Origin: Streptomyces coelicoflavus | Lineage (GTDB): Bacteria; Actinomycetota; Actinomycetes; Streptomycetales; Streptomycetaceae | DNA: 64,000 nucleotides | Assembly (NCBI RefSeq): GCF_003112555.1 | Contig: NZ_BEWB01000014.1 | Coordinates: 62,001 to 126,000, forward strand | Reading direction: 5' to 3' | Part shown: positions 41,451 to 51,900 of the stretch, piece after piece | How positions within the stretch are numbered: the first letter of the stretch is position 1 | Layout: every line of letters begins with the position of its first letter | Made by a program: the position numbers and the translations under genes | Notes under the pieces: model-generated | Databases searched by the model: none | Seen by the model: only the letters and a program-made list of their open reading frames with translations | Told to the model about the DNA's origin: nothing

Positions 41451-42905
41451 TCAGAACGGGTAGTCCGCGATGTCCGGGCGGACCGTGAGCCACTGGGTCT
41501 CGGTGAACGCCTCGACGTTGGCCGCCGCGCCGCCGAACCGGGAGCCGGTGCCGGAGGCCTTGACCCCGCCGAAGGGCGCGTTGGGCTCGTCGTTGACCGT
41601 CTGCTCGTTGATGTGCACCTTGCCGGAGTCGATCCGGTCGGCGAGCTTCATCGCCGTACCGACGTCGCCGAGGATGCCCACCGACAGCCCGTACTCGCAG
41701 TCGTTGACGATGCGCGCGGCCTCCTCCGTGGTGGAGAAGGAGATGACGGGCGCGACCGGGCCGAAGATCTCCTCGCGCCAGGCCGGCATCTCCGTCGTCA
41801 GGCCGGTCAGGACGGTGGCGCGGTAGCCGGCGCCGTCGATCTCGCCGCCCGCGGCGACCTTCGCGCCCGCCGCGACGCTGTCGGTGACGATGCCGTGCAC
41901 CCGCTCCAGCTGCCGCCGGTCGATGATCGGACCCAGCGCCACGTCCTCCCGCGCCGGGTCGCCCACCGCAAGCGCCTCGGCCTTCGCGGCGAGCGCGGCG
42001 GTGTACTCCTCCACCAGCGACTCGTGCACGATGTGCCGGCCGGTCGTCATGCAGATCTGCCCCTGGTGCAGATACGAGCCGAACGCCCCCGCCGACGCCG
42101 CCTTCGCCACGTCCGCGCCGGGCAGCACGACCAGCGCGTTGTTGCCGCCCAGCTCCAGGTGCGCCCGCTTCAGCAGCCGCCCCGCCTGCTCGCCGATCGC
42201 CCGCCCGACCGGCGTGGAACCGGTGAAGGAGATCACCCGCACCTCCGGCGCCTCCACGACCGCCCGGCCGACCTCGCCGTCGCCCGGCAGCAGGTGCAGG
42301 ACACCGGCCGGGAGCCCGGCCTCCTCGAAGATCCGGGCGATGACGACGCCGCCGCTGACCGCGGTGCGCGGATCGGGCTTGAGGAGCACGGCGTTGCCGA
42401 GCGCCAGCGCGGGAGCCACGGAACGCAGACCGAGGATGAGCGGGAAGTTGAACGGCGCGATCACACTGACGACACCGGCGGGACGGCGCCGGGCGAGCGA
42501 CCAGCGCGCGTCCTCCGAGGTGAGCACCTCGCCCTGCGGATGGGTCGGCAGCCCGGCGCACTCGAAGCACTCGCCGATCGCCAGCCCAGCCTCGAAGCCC
42601 GCCTTGGACCGCACCGAGCCGGCCTCGCGCACCAGCCAGTCCTCGATCCCGGCGGCGTGCTCGGTGAACAGCTCACCCGCGCGCCGCAGCACGGCCGCGC
42701 GCCGCTGCGGCGAGGTCGCCGCCCATCCGCGCTGGGCCTCGGCGGCCCGGGCGGCGGCGCGGTTCACGTCCTCGGCGGTGGCCAGGCCCACCGTGCCGAG
42801 CCGGTCGCCGGTGGCGGGCTCGGTCACCGGCTGCTCGGCGGGGGAGTCCCGCCAGCCGTCGCTGAAGAACTTTCCGCCCCAGACCTCGCTGTCCAGGAGT
42901 GTCAT
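41451..42905 (-). CDS. benzaldehyde dehydrogenase (NAD+), aldehyde dehydrogenase superfamily
   Basis: 484 residues. NAD-binding FTGSTPVGRAIG, the catalytic Glu in ELGGNNALVVL, the catalytic Cys in HQGQICMTTGRH and conserved EEIFGPVAPV and PFGGVKASG. Resembles XylC/MdlD-like benzaldehyde dehydrogenases. It would oxidise the benzaldehyde formed by the upstream benzoylformate decarboxylase to benzoate. Starts 43 bases after the decarboxylase stop; likely one operon. Confidence 0.85.
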   Translation of the reverse strand: MTLLDSEVWGGKFFSDGWRDSPAEQPVTEPATGDRLGTVGLATAEDVNRAAARAAEAQRGWAATSPQRRAAVLRRAGELFTEHAAGIEDWLVREAGSVRSKAGFEAGLAIGECFECAGLPTHPQGEVLTSEDARWSLARRRPAGVVSVIAPFNFPLILGLRSVAPALALGNAVLLKPDPRTAVSGGVVIARIFEEAGLPAGVLHLLPGDGEVGRAVVEAPEVRVISFTGSTPVGRAIGEQAGRLLKRAHLELGGNNALVVLPGADVAKAASAGAFGSYLHQGQICMTTGRHIVHESLVEEYTAALAAKAEALAVGDPAREDVALGPIIDRRQLERVHGIVTDSVAAGAKVAAGGEIDGAGYRATVLTGLTTEMPAWREEIFGPVAPVISFSTTEEAARIVNDCEYGLSVGILGDVGTAMKLADRIDSGKVHINEQTVNDEPNAPFGGVKASGTGSRFGGAAANVEAFTETQWLTVRPDIADYPF

Positions 42906-42948
42906 CTTCTTCCCTCTCGTCGGGATCGTCGTTTGGGTATCAGCCGGT

Positions 42949-44529
42949 TCAGGAGGGCGTGGTCAGCGCCGTGTCCACCTGGATCAGGCGGGGGTGGTCC
43001 GGGGCCTCGGCGAGCGCGGCACGCAGTTCCGCGGCCCCGCCGACGTGCTGGGCGCGGACGCCGTAGCCCTCCGCGATGCGGGTGAAGTCGAGCCCCGGGA
43101 TGTCGAGGCCGGGCGCGTCCGGCACGCCGAGCAGGCCGCCGAACCAGCGCAGCGCCCCGTACGTGCCGTTGCGCAGCAGGACGACGGTCAGCGGAACCCG
43201 CTGCTGCGCGGCCGTCCACAGGGCGGTGATGCCGTAGTTGGCCGAGCCGTCCCCGATCACGCCGACCACCGGGCGGTCGGGTTGCGCCATCGCCACGCCG
43301 ACCGCGCCGGGCAGACCGAAACCGAGCCCGCCGGCCGCCGGGAAGTAGTAGGACCCCGGCCGGCGCAGGTCCATCTGGCGCCACCACGCCGCGTTGGTCG
43401 AGGTCGACTCGACGACGTACGCGGTGTCCCCGGGCATCTCGTCGCGCAGCGCGGCGAAGACCTGCTCGGGGTGCAGTCCCGGCCCCTCGGCGGTCACCGG
43501 CTCGGGCACGGGACGGTAGGGGTCCGCAGGCGTACCGGCCGCGTCGAGCGACTCCAGGAGCACGTCGATGACCGCGCCCGGGTCCGCGACCAGCGCCTCG
43601 CCCATCGGCGCCCGCGCCGCGGCGGAGGCGTCCTCGGTCACCTGGATCAGCCGGGTGCCCTCGGGCAGGTACCGGCCGGGCAGGTGCTCGTGGTAGCGGA
43701 AGACCGGCGCACCCAGCACGAGCACCAGGTCGTGGCCCTCGAAGGCCTCGGAGACCGGCGCGATCCCGGCGGGCAGCACGCCCCGGAACTGCGGATGCCG
43801 GTTCGGGAACGGCAGCCGGAACTGCGAGGGCGCCGCCCACACCGGCCCGCCGAGCCGCTCGGCCAGCCGCACGGCGTCGTCGAAGCGGCCGGCGGAGTCG
43901 ATGTCGCCGCCCAGTACCAGCGCCGGGCGCCTGGCCGAGGCGACCTGCTCCAGGAGCCACCGGCGCTGCTCCTCGCCGGGCGCCGAGGCGCGCAGCACCC
44001 GCCGGTCGAGCACGGCCAGGGCGTTGTCGTCGACCTCGGCCGACCAGTCGTCGTACGGCACCGACAGGTACGTCGGGCGGCGCTGGAGCCGCGCCTCGAA
44101 GACGGCCTGGGCGAGCGCGCGCGGCACGTCCCCGGCACACGCGGGCTCCGCCGCCCAGCCGACCAGCGGCTTCATCAGGGCCGGCGCGTCGACGCTGGCC
44201 AGGTTGGCCTCGGGGCCGATGGCCGGGCGCACCTGCTGCCCGGCGACCACGACCAGCGGCGTACGGGAGGCGACGGCGTTCGTCAGGGCGCCCATCGCGT
44301 TGCCGGAACCGGAGGCGGCGTGCAGGTTGACCAGCACCGGGCGGCCGGTCGCCTGGGCGTACCCGTCGGCCATGCCGACGACGGCGCCCTCGTGCAGACC
44401 GAGGACGTAGCGGAAGCCGTCGGGCAGGTCGGCGAGGAAGGGCAGCTCGTTGGAGCCCGGATTGCCGAAGACGGTGGTGAGCCCCTGGCGCTCCAGGAAA
44501 TCGTGGGAGACACGACGCACGGATGGCAC
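42949..44529 (-). CDS. mdlC: benzoylformate decarboxylase
   Basis: 526 residues. With the GTG start at 44529 (AAGGA at 6-base spacing; an ATG at 44535 abuts the AAGGA), the active-site residues fall where Pseudomonas MdlC has them: Ser26 in FGNPGSNE, Glu47 in GLHEGA, His70 in NLHAASG, and the H281-equivalent His280 in FRYHEHLPG. TPP-Mg motif GDGSANYGI...RNGTYGAL. It decarboxylates benzoylformate (phenylglyoxylate) to benzaldehyde. Precedes the dehydrogenase and transporter; divergent from the LysR gene. Confidence 0.92.
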   Translation of the reverse strand: MPSVRRVSHDFLERQGLTTVFGNPGSNELPFLADLPDGFRYVLGLHEGAVVGMADGYAQATGRPVLVNLHAASGSGNAMGALTNAVASRTPLVVVAGQQVRPAIGPEANLASVDAPALMKPLVGWAAEPACAGDVPRALAQAVFEARLQRRPTYLSVPYDDWSAEVDDNALAVLDRRVLRASAPGEEQRRWLLEQVASARRPALVLGGDIDSAGRFDDAVRLAERLGGPVWAAPSQFRLPFPNRHPQFRGVLPAGIAPVSEAFEGHDLVLVLGAPVFRYHEHLPGRYLPEGTRLIQVTEDASAAARAPMGEALVADPGAVIDVLLESLDAAGTPADPYRPVPEPVTAEGPGLHPEQVFAALRDEMPGDTAYVVESTSTNAAWWRQMDLRRPGSYYFPAAGGLGFGLPGAVGVAMAQPDRPVVGVIGDGSANYGITALWTAAQQRVPLTVVLLRNGTYGALRWFGGLLGVPDAPGLDIPGLDFTRIAEGYGVRAQHVGGAAELRAALAEAPDHPRLIQVDTALTTPS

Positions 44530-44601
44530 GGACATTCCTTTCGAAGTGACGCGGCACACGCTAGGCACCCCGCGACATGGGCACCAATAGATGTTTCGCC
44601 A

Positions 44602-44625
44602 CTTCGATATAGAGTTCTTCGATAT
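44602..44625 (+). repeat. direct repeat CTTCGATAT (15-bp period) at the lysR start
   Basis: CTTCGATAT occurs at 44602-44610 and 44617-44625, the second copy spanning the proposed ATG (44624). On the minus strand it faces the mdlC promoter. Could be half-sites of the LysR protein; no clean T-N11-A was found. Confidence 0.4.
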
Positions 44626-45562
44626 GGGCTCCTTCGATCTCAACCTGGCCCGCGTGTTCGTGCTGCTCTACGAGACCGGCAGTGTCACGGCCACCGCCGA
44701 GACGCTCCACGTCACGCAGCCCACCGTCAGCTACAGCCTGGGCAAGCTGCGACGGCACTTCGACGACGAGCTGTTCCGCCGCAACGGACGCGGACTGACC
44801 CCGACCGCCGGCGCCCGGCGGCTGTACCTGCCGCTCCAGCGCGCGCTGGCCGAGATCGACGGGACGGTCCGCCAGGGCGACCTCTTCGACGCCGGGACCA
44901 TGTCGGGCCGCTTCACCATCGCCCTGTCCGACCTCGGCGAGGCGACGCTGCTGCCGAGGCTCGTGGCGGCGGCGCGCGAGCGGGCGCCCGGGGTCTCGTT
45001 CACCGTCCGCCCCTTCGACGTGGAGGACGCCGAGGGCCAGCTGCGCCGCGGTGACCTCGACGCGTTCGTGGCCACCCCGGTGATCACCTCGCACCTGACC
45101 GTGCGCATCCCGCTCTTCCGCGAGCGCTACGTCCTGATGGTCGCCGCCGACCATCCGCGGGTCCGGGGCGACGCGGTCACGGCGGAGGACCTCGCGGCCG
45201 AGCACCACGCGACGGTGTTCGGGCCGAGCGGACACGTCACGCCCAGGGCCCTGCTGGGCGCCCACGGGCTGCTCGAGCGGGTGGCCGTGGACGCCACCCG
45301 CTTCTCGATGCTGCCCTACCTGCTGGAACAGACCGACCTGGTGGCCATCGTCCCCGAGTACGTCGGCGAGGTCTTCACCGCCTCCCACCGGGTGCGGCTG
45401 GTGCGCCTGCCGTTCGAGACCGAGCCCATCGAGATCGCCCTGTACGCGCGGCACGAGTCCTCGCGCAGCCCGGCGCAGCGCTGGCTCGTGCAGTTCATGG
45501 CCGAGGTGCTGGGCGAGCAGGTGAGCCCGGCCCAGCTGCCGCCGAGCGCGGCGGCGACGTGA
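44624..45562 (+). CDS. LysR-family regulator of the benzoylformate locus
   Basis: 312 residues from ATG 44624 (MGSFDLNLARVFVLLYETGSVTATAETLHVTQPTVSYSLGKLRRHF), a canonical LysR N-terminus; an ATG at 44591 would add 11 residues across the direct repeat. Effector-binding domain follows (GRFTIALSDLGEATLLPRLV, GLLERVAVDATRFSMLPYLL). The type resembles the NahR/NodD-like aromatic-responsive group. Divergent from mdlC, so it likely activates the decarboxylase operon with an aromatic inducer. Confidence 0.88.
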   Translation: MGSFDLNLARVFVLLYETGSVTATAETLHVTQPTVSYSLGKLRRHFDDELFRRNGRGLTPTAGARRLYLPLQRALAEIDGTVRQGDLFDAGTMSGRFTIALSDLGEATLLPRLVAAARERAPGVSFTVRPFDVEDAEGQLRRGDLDAFVATPVITSHLTVRIPLFRERYVLMVAADHPRVRGDAVTAEDLAAEHHATVFGPSGHVTPRALLGAHGLLERVAVDATRFSMLPYLLEQTDLVAIVPEYVGEVFTASHRVRLVRLPFETEPIEIALYARHESSRSPAQRWLVQFMAEVLGEQVSPAQLPPSAAAT

Positions 45563-45578
45563 GAGCCGCCGGCCGGTG

Positions 45579-46394
45579 TCACACCTTGCGGCCCACCCCG
45601 CCGAACATGGCCACCTCGGGGGGCAGTTCGCCGTCGCCGGTCTCCGGGTGCCAGCGGTTGCAGGAGACCACGCCGGGCGGCAGCAGCTCGAGGCCGTCGA
45701 AGAACCGGGTGACCGCTTCCGGGGTGCGCTGGGTCAGCTTCGGCGTGCCGTTCTCGTTCCAGAAGGCCACCGCCGCGTCGACGTCGGGCATGTCCGGCCG
45801 GGTGACGGTGTGCGACAGGACGAGGTGGCTGCCGGCCGGCAGTGCGTCGACCAGTCGCCGCACGAGCCCGTACGCCTCCTCGTCCTCCTCGACGAAGATG
45901 ACGACGCCGAGCAGCATCAGCGCGACCGGCTCACCGAGGTCCAGCGTGCGCGAGGCCTGCTCCAGGATGGTGTCGACGTTGCGCAGGTCCTCGTCGAGGT
46001 AGTCGGTGCGGCCCTCGGGCGTGCCGACGAGCAGCGCCTCGGCGTGGGCCAGGACGATCGGGTCGTTGTCGACGTAGACGATGCGGGACTCGGGCGCGAT
46101 GCGCTGGGCCACCTCGTGGGTGTTGTCCGCGGAGGGCAGGCCGGTGCCGATGTCGAGGAACTGCCGGATGCCGTACTCACCGACGAGCCGGCGCACCGCA
46201 CGGCCCAGGAACCGGCGGTCGGCGAGGGCGTACTCCCCTATGCCCGGGTGCAGTTGGCGTATCCGGTCGCCGGCCTGCTGGTCGACCGGATAGTTGTCCT
46301 TGCCCCCCAGCCAGTAGTTCCAGATCCGGGCGGTGTGCGGCTGGTCCGTCCTGATCCTGCCTCGCGCGTCGTTCACGGCGGGCGACTCGGCCAT
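45579..46394 (-). CDS. DUF574/Methyltransf_19 SAM-dependent methyltransferase (second copy)
   Basis: 271 residues with the same motifs as the gene at 9864: HTARIWNYWLGGKDNYPVDQQAG, FLDIGTGLPSADNTHEVAQRI and IVYVDNDPIVLAHAEALL. GGAGG precedes the ATG by 7-8 bases. Substrate unknown. The stop lies 16 bases from that of the convergent LysR gene; no strong hairpin separates them. Confidence 0.85.
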   Translation of the reverse strand: MAESPAVNDARGRIRTDQPHTARIWNYWLGGKDNYPVDQQAGDRIRQLHPGIGEYALADRRFLGRAVRRLVGEYGIRQFLDIGTGLPSADNTHEVAQRIAPESRIVYVDNDPIVLAHAEALLVGTPEGRTDYLDEDLRNVDTILEQASRTLDLGEPVALMLLGVVIFVEEDEEAYGLVRRLVDALPAGSHLVLSHTVTRPDMPDVDAAVAFWNENGTPKLTQRTPEAVTRFFDGLELLPPGVVSCNRWHPETGDGELPPEVAMFGGVGRKV

Positions 46395-46528
46395 GGTGAA
46401 GTCCTCCGGTTGCGGTGTCGATCACTCAAGGCCAAACGTAGCGGCAGGAGTTGGGGGAAGCGAAGACTCCGTCGAGGGTGCGGGCACCGGCCGCCGCGGG
46501 CGGCGGGAGGACATCCGGGCGGGCCGTT

Positions 46529-46542
46529 TAGGATCACTGTCA
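46529..46542 (+). promoter_or_regulatory. leaderless -10 of the S51-like peptidase gene
   Basis: TAGGAT (46529-46534) ends 7 bases before ATG 46542, so the transcript may begin at the start codon. No -35 of good quality and no ribosome site are visible. Confidence 0.4.
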
Positions 46543-47282
46543 TGACCGCACCCGAGCCCACCATCCTCGCCACCTCCGGCGGGCACCGCGCGGGCGGCCG
46601 GACCATGGTGGCCTTCGACGCCCTGGTGCACCACGCGGTGGAACTCTCCGGCGCGCACGGCCGGCGCCCCCGCGTCCTGTACGTCGGGACCGCCATCGGG
46701 GACGCCGAGCACTTCACCGCCCGCATGACCGAGGCCGCCCGGGTCGCCGGGTTCGACCTGACACCGCTGCATCTGTTCCCCATGCCCAACGTGGAGGACA
46801 TCGAGGAGACCGTGCTCGCCCAGGACGTCGTCTGGGTCATGGGCGGCTCGGTGGCCAACCTGCTGGCGGTGTGGCGCGTGCACGGCGTGGACCGCGTCAT
46901 GCGCCGGGCGTGGGAGGCGGGTGTCGTGCTCAGCGGCGTGAGCGCCGGCTCCCTGTGCTGGTTCAAGGGCGGCGCCACCGACTCCTTCGGTCCCGAACTG
47001 CGCCCGGTCACCAACGCCCTGGGGCTGCTGCCCTACGGCAACGGTGTCCACTACGACGTGGACCCGGGCCGCCGTCCGCTGATCCACCGCCTCGTCGCCG
47101 ACGGCACCCTGCCCACGGCCCACTGCACGGACGACGGCGTCGGCCTCGTCTACCGCGGCACCGAACTGGTCGAGGCGGTCACGGAGGCCCGCGGCAAGGG
47201 CGCCTACGTGGTCGTACCGGACGGCGGCACGGCGGTGGAGGAGCGGCTCGAGCCACGGGAGCTGCCCGCCCCGCGCCGCTGA
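46542..47282 (+). CDS. peptidase S51-like (type 1 glutamine amidotransferase fold) protein
   Basis: 246 residues: ILATSGGHRAGGRT, PRVLYVGTAIGDAEHFT, VVWVMGGSVANLLAVWRVHGVD and the nucleophile elbow GVSAGSLCWF (Ser), followed by His in HYDVDPGRRPLIHRL. This is the S51 (dipeptidase E/cyanophycinase) class of serine peptidases. Likely a cytoplasmic dipeptidase acting on Asp- or other acidic peptides; precise substrate unknown. Preceding bases lack a ribosome site, hence the proposed leaderless mRNA. Confidence 0.83.
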   Translation: MTAPEPTILATSGGHRAGGRTMVAFDALVHHAVELSGAHGRRPRVLYVGTAIGDAEHFTARMTEAARVAGFDLTPLHLFPMPNVEDIEETVLAQDVVWVMGGSVANLLAVWRVHGVDRVMRRAWEAGVVLSGVSAGSLCWFKGGATDSFGPELRPVTNALGLLPYGNGVHYDVDPGRRPLIHRLVADGTLPTAHCTDDGVGLVYRGTELVEAVTEARGKGAYVVVPDGGTAVEERLEPRELPAPRR

Positions 47283-47424
47283 CGGCCCGCGCGGCCCCGG
47301 CGCGTCAAGACACCGGAGCGTCAAGGCGCCCACGCCGAAAGGCCCGTTGACGCCCCCACCGGTCGTCGTCCACCCCTGTGGGACATCCGCGTTTGCCGAC
47401 GCGGTGAGGGGCAAGGCGGTGTCC

Positions 47425-47853
47425 ATGAGCGATCCGAACAAGGACACGAACAAGAAGACCACCGGTACGCGGACCGCCGAGTCCAAGGCACGCGGCACCG
47501 CGGAGAAGGCGACCGCGCCCGCCGCACGGGCGGAACAGGCCGCCGCGGGCAGGGCAGGTGACGCCGCGTCGGCGGCCAAGGCCGGTGCCCAGCGCTCCGC
47601 CGACGCCGCGAACGGTGCCGTCCGGTCGGCGGCCAAGGGCGTCGCGGCCGGCCGGCAGGCCGTCGTCGGCGCCTCGGGCCAGGTCGCGGCCACGGCGAAG
47701 ACGGCGTGGACGGTCGTCACCCACCGCAAGCTCGTCGCCGCGGGCGTCGGCGCCGGCCTCACCGCCGTGAGCGCCGCGTCGTACGCCGTCGGCCGCCGTG
47801 CCGGACGGCACACGCACGGGCCCCTCACCCGACTCACCGGCGGCCGGATCTGA
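47425..47853 (+). CDS. Ala/Lys-rich helical protein with C-terminal hydrophobic segment
   Basis: 142 residues. A polar start (MSDPNKDTNKKTTGTRTAES) is followed by about 80 residues of Ala-rich amphipathic helix (GTAEKATAPAARAEQAAAGRAGDAASAAKAGAQR), reminiscent of LEA-like or nucleoid-associated sequences. It ends in a hydrophobic stretch (LVAAGVGAGLTAVSAASYAVG) and Arg-rich tail. Function unknown; alternative starts up to 47347 exist. The AAGGCGG upstream is a modest ribosome site. Confidence 0.6.
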   Translation: MSDPNKDTNKKTTGTRTAESKARGTAEKATAPAARAEQAAAGRAGDAASAAKAGAQRSADAANGAVRSAAKGVAAGRQAVVGASGQVAATAKTAWTVVTHRKLVAAGVGAGLTAVSAASYAVGRRAGRHTHGPLTRLTGGRI

Positions 47854-47953
47854 CACCGGCCGGAACGCACCGCGCCACTGCCACCGCCACTGCCCGGACA
47901 GGGGAAGATGGGACCCGCGAGCGAAGTCCCGACCGACGCGGAGGAGTGGGCGC

Positions 47954-49594
<1,641 letters not shown>

Positions 49595-49634
49595 CGCCGT
49601 ACCGGACGCGCTGCCGCGGACGCCGTACCGCGGT

Positions 49635-49664
49635 CCCGGGCCGGTCAGCCATGGCCGGCCCGGG
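49635..49664. terminator. bidirectional hairpin at the pgm/P450 junction
   Basis: CCCGGGCCGG and CCGGCCCGGG form a perfect 10-bp stem with a 10-base loop that includes the P450 stop codon. Confidence 0.7.
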
Positions 49665-50841
49665 GGAGTGCCACGGTCAGACCCCGGATCTCGTAGCCGT
49701 CGATGGCCTCCTGGAAGGTGACCCGCGGCGCCGCGCTCATCCGGACGCCGTCGAGCGCGAACAGACGGCTGAGGAAGACGTCGGTCTCCAGCAGCGCGAT
49801 GTGCGCGCCGGGACACCGGTGCGGCCCGTCGCCGAAGGAGAGCCCCGCACCGACCGTCTCGGCGCGCTCCGGGCGTACGGCCAGCGGATCGGCGCCCACG
49901 GCCTTCGGGTCGCTGTTGGCGTCGTCCAGGTGGACCTCGACCTCCTCGCCGGGACACACCGTCACCGGCCCGCCCGGACAGGGCAGTTCCACGGGCTCGG
50001 TGGCCCGTCTGCGCAGCCGCCCGATGACCGGCTCCAGCCGCAGCAGCTCCTGGAGGACCGCCAGGCGCCCCGCCTCGTCCGCCGACCGGTAGTGGCCGAG
50101 CAGCTCGGCGTCCGAGAACAGGTGCCAGGCGGCCAGGCACACGAACTCGCGCGTGGTGACCATGCCGGCCGCCGCGAAGGTCAGGCACTCACCGAGGATC
50201 TCGACGTCCGAGCAGCCCTCCGCGAGCAGGTGGGAGATCAGGTCGTCGTGCTCACGGCGCCGGTGCGCGCGGATCGCGGGGCGCACGTCGGCCAGGTGGA
50301 TGCGGAGCCAGTTGGCGTTCTGCCGCACCAGCCAGTACAGGCCCCGCGCACTGGTCAGCCCGGGCTCGCCGAACTCCTCGGGGAAGAACCGCTCCAGCCT
50401 GCGCCGGATGCCGGGCCGGCTGTGGCGCAGCCCGACGACCTCGCTCACCACGCCGATGGCCAGACCGAAGGCGAGATCGGACAGCGGGGCCTCGCCCGCC
50501 GAGCGCAGGGCGGCCAGCTGCCCCTCCGCGATCCGGACCATCGGCTCCCGGTAGTGCTCGTCCACCCGGCGGGGTGTGAAGTACCGGGCGGTCTGCCTGC
50601 GGTGTTCCCGGTGCTCGGGGCCGTCCCGGTAGAGCACGGGCCGGCGGACGCGCGGCGGGAGCTTCTCCACCGTCTCGACGCCGAGACCGGCCTGCACCGT
50701 GCCCGGGCCGCGCAGCAGCGCCCGCGCGACGGCGAAATCGTGCACCTGCCAGGTCCCGTCCGCCGCCCGGCCGACCGGGCACACCGGCCCGGCCCGGCCC
50801 CGGTCGGCCTTCCGTGCGGAGACCCGTCCGTCCTGCACCAC
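49645..50841 (-). CDS. orphan cytochrome P450
   Basis: 398 residues from a GTG. K-helix ELLR (265-268) and heme loop FGDGPHRCPGAH (Cys343) are intact. The I-helix reads AAGMVTTREF: the Thr pair is kept but the conserved acid is Val228, which may alter proton delivery. The N-terminus lacks the usual membrane segment, as in bacterial P450s. No redox partner or biosynthetic genes flank it; the divergent gene encodes an RsbW-like ATPase. Substrate unknown. Confidence 0.85.
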   Translation of the reverse strand: MVQDGRVSARKADRGRAGPVCPVGRAADGTWQVHDFAVARALLRGPGTVQAGLGVETVEKLPPRVRRPVLYRDGPEHREHRRQTARYFTPRRVDEHYREPMVRIAEGQLAALRSAGEAPLSDLAFGLAIGVVSEVVGLRHSRPGIRRRLERFFPEEFGEPGLTSARGLYWLVRQNANWLRIHLADVRPAIRAHRRREHDDLISHLLAEGCSDVEILGECLTFAAAGMVTTREFVCLAAWHLFSDAELLGHYRSADEAGRLAVLQELLRLEPVIGRLRRRATEPVELPCPGGPVTVCPGEEVEVHLDDANSDPKAVGADPLAVRPERAETVGAGLSFGDGPHRCPGAHIALLETDVFLSRLFALDGVRMSAAPRVTFQEAIDGYEIRGLTVALPRAGHG

Positions 50842-51064
50842 GTGCCCACCCCCACTCCGGCCGCGCGGCCCCGGTGGCCGCCCGGCTCGACGACGTGGTC
50901 AACAGCATCGGCCACCCCGCCCGACGCCGACCAGCCCGGATACGGCCGAGTCGGCGGCCCGACGCCACTGACACGGAGGGCCCGTGCCGGGGCGGGTGAT
51001 GTTGCCGGATTCGGGGGTAGACGGCTGGCGTAAACGGTCAAGGCTCAGGAAGAGGGCGGATCGG

Positions 51065-51544
51065 ATGGACGGGGCTGCCCGCATCGGGGACCGGCTGAGA
51101 AGCGAGCCGGTCAGAATTTCGGCAGAGTACGAGGGCATTCCCGGCGACATCGCCCGGGGCCGGGAGCTGGCCCGGCTGTTCCTGGCACGCGTGCGGACGG
51201 CGCGCGGGGCCAGGGTGTCCGACCGGGCGGTGGAAGTGGTGCAACTGGTGGTCAGCGAGCTGCTGACGAACGCCTGCAAGTACGCGCCCGGCCCCTCGAC
51301 GGTCGACCTCGAGCTGGCCGACGACCGGGTGGAGGTCACGGTGTGGGACAGCGAGCCGGTGCTGCCCGTGCCGCACCCCGCGGACCCGGACCGCGTCGGG
51401 CGGCACGGGCTGGAGATCGTCATGGCCGTCTGCCAGAGCTTCGAGGTGTACAGGGAACCGTCCGGCAAGCGCATGCGCGCCGCGGTGCGGCTCGCCGACG
51501 CCCCTGCCCCACGGAGCGCGACCACCCTCGGCCGCTCGGCCTGA
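51065..51544 (+). CDS. RsbW/SpoIIAB-like ATP-binding anti-sigma-type protein
   Basis: 159 residues of an HATPase_c_2 domain: VVQLVVSELLTNACKYAPGPSTVDLEL (N-box), VEVTVWDSEPVLP (G1-like) and GRHGLEIVMAVCQSFEV (G2). The family includes serine kinases/anti-sigma factors that partner with STAS proteins and PP2C phosphatases. Two such partners are encoded in this window (STAS-like at 35918, PP2C at 52596) but not adjacent, so no pairing can be claimed. Start ATG 51065; the longer frame to 50984 lacks support. Confidence 0.82.
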   Translation: MDGAARIGDRLRSEPVRISAEYEGIPGDIARGRELARLFLARVRTARGARVSDRAVEVVQLVVSELLTNACKYAPGPSTVDLELADDRVEVTVWDSEPVLPVPHPADPDRVGRHGLEIVMAVCQSFEVYREPSGKRMRAAVRLADAPAPRSATTLGRSA

Positions 51545-51900
51545 CCCGTCCGCGGCGAGGCGCCACGCGGCCCCGGCGCCGCACCTCCCGGGTTTCGCGA
51601 CGGTACGCCGCGGTTCGCGCCGGCACGCCTCCGAAGTCCGTACCGGTACGCCGTCGGGTTCACGGCGACCTGCGCCCGGGGCCGCGTCGGTCGGCACGCC
51701 CCTCGGACACGCGACCGCGCGCCACCCCCGTGTCCGTGGAGACACGCCGCCGCCCCGCGCCGCCCACCGGCGCGTCGCCGCCGCCCCGCCGAACGGTCGT
51801 CCTCGTCGAAGTCGCGCCCGGCGGCACATCACCCCGCACCGCACCCGCCGCGGACCGGCCGCCTCCGACCGCCGCCCGGCCGGGTGCCGCACCCACCGCC
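51545..51900. other. 356-bp intergenic region, no gene recognised
   Basis: Very GC-rich stretch between the ATPase gene and the convergent acetyltransferase. It contains four copies of CGG(C/T)ACGCC at 51601, 51621, 51644 and 51692 and GGCGCC palindromes just after the ATPase stop. No convincing coding frame, promoter or RNA was identified. Confidence 0.5.

Noticed and set aside
41884..45054. Very long plus-strand frame over the mdlC locus
   Set aside because: Antisense shadow of the dehydrogenase and decarboxylase genes, with Arg/Ala/Pro-rich composition and no domain.
51545..51900. CGG(C/T)ACGCC copies as an origin or regulator array
   Set aside because: Irregular spacing and GC-biased composition make chance occurrence likely.
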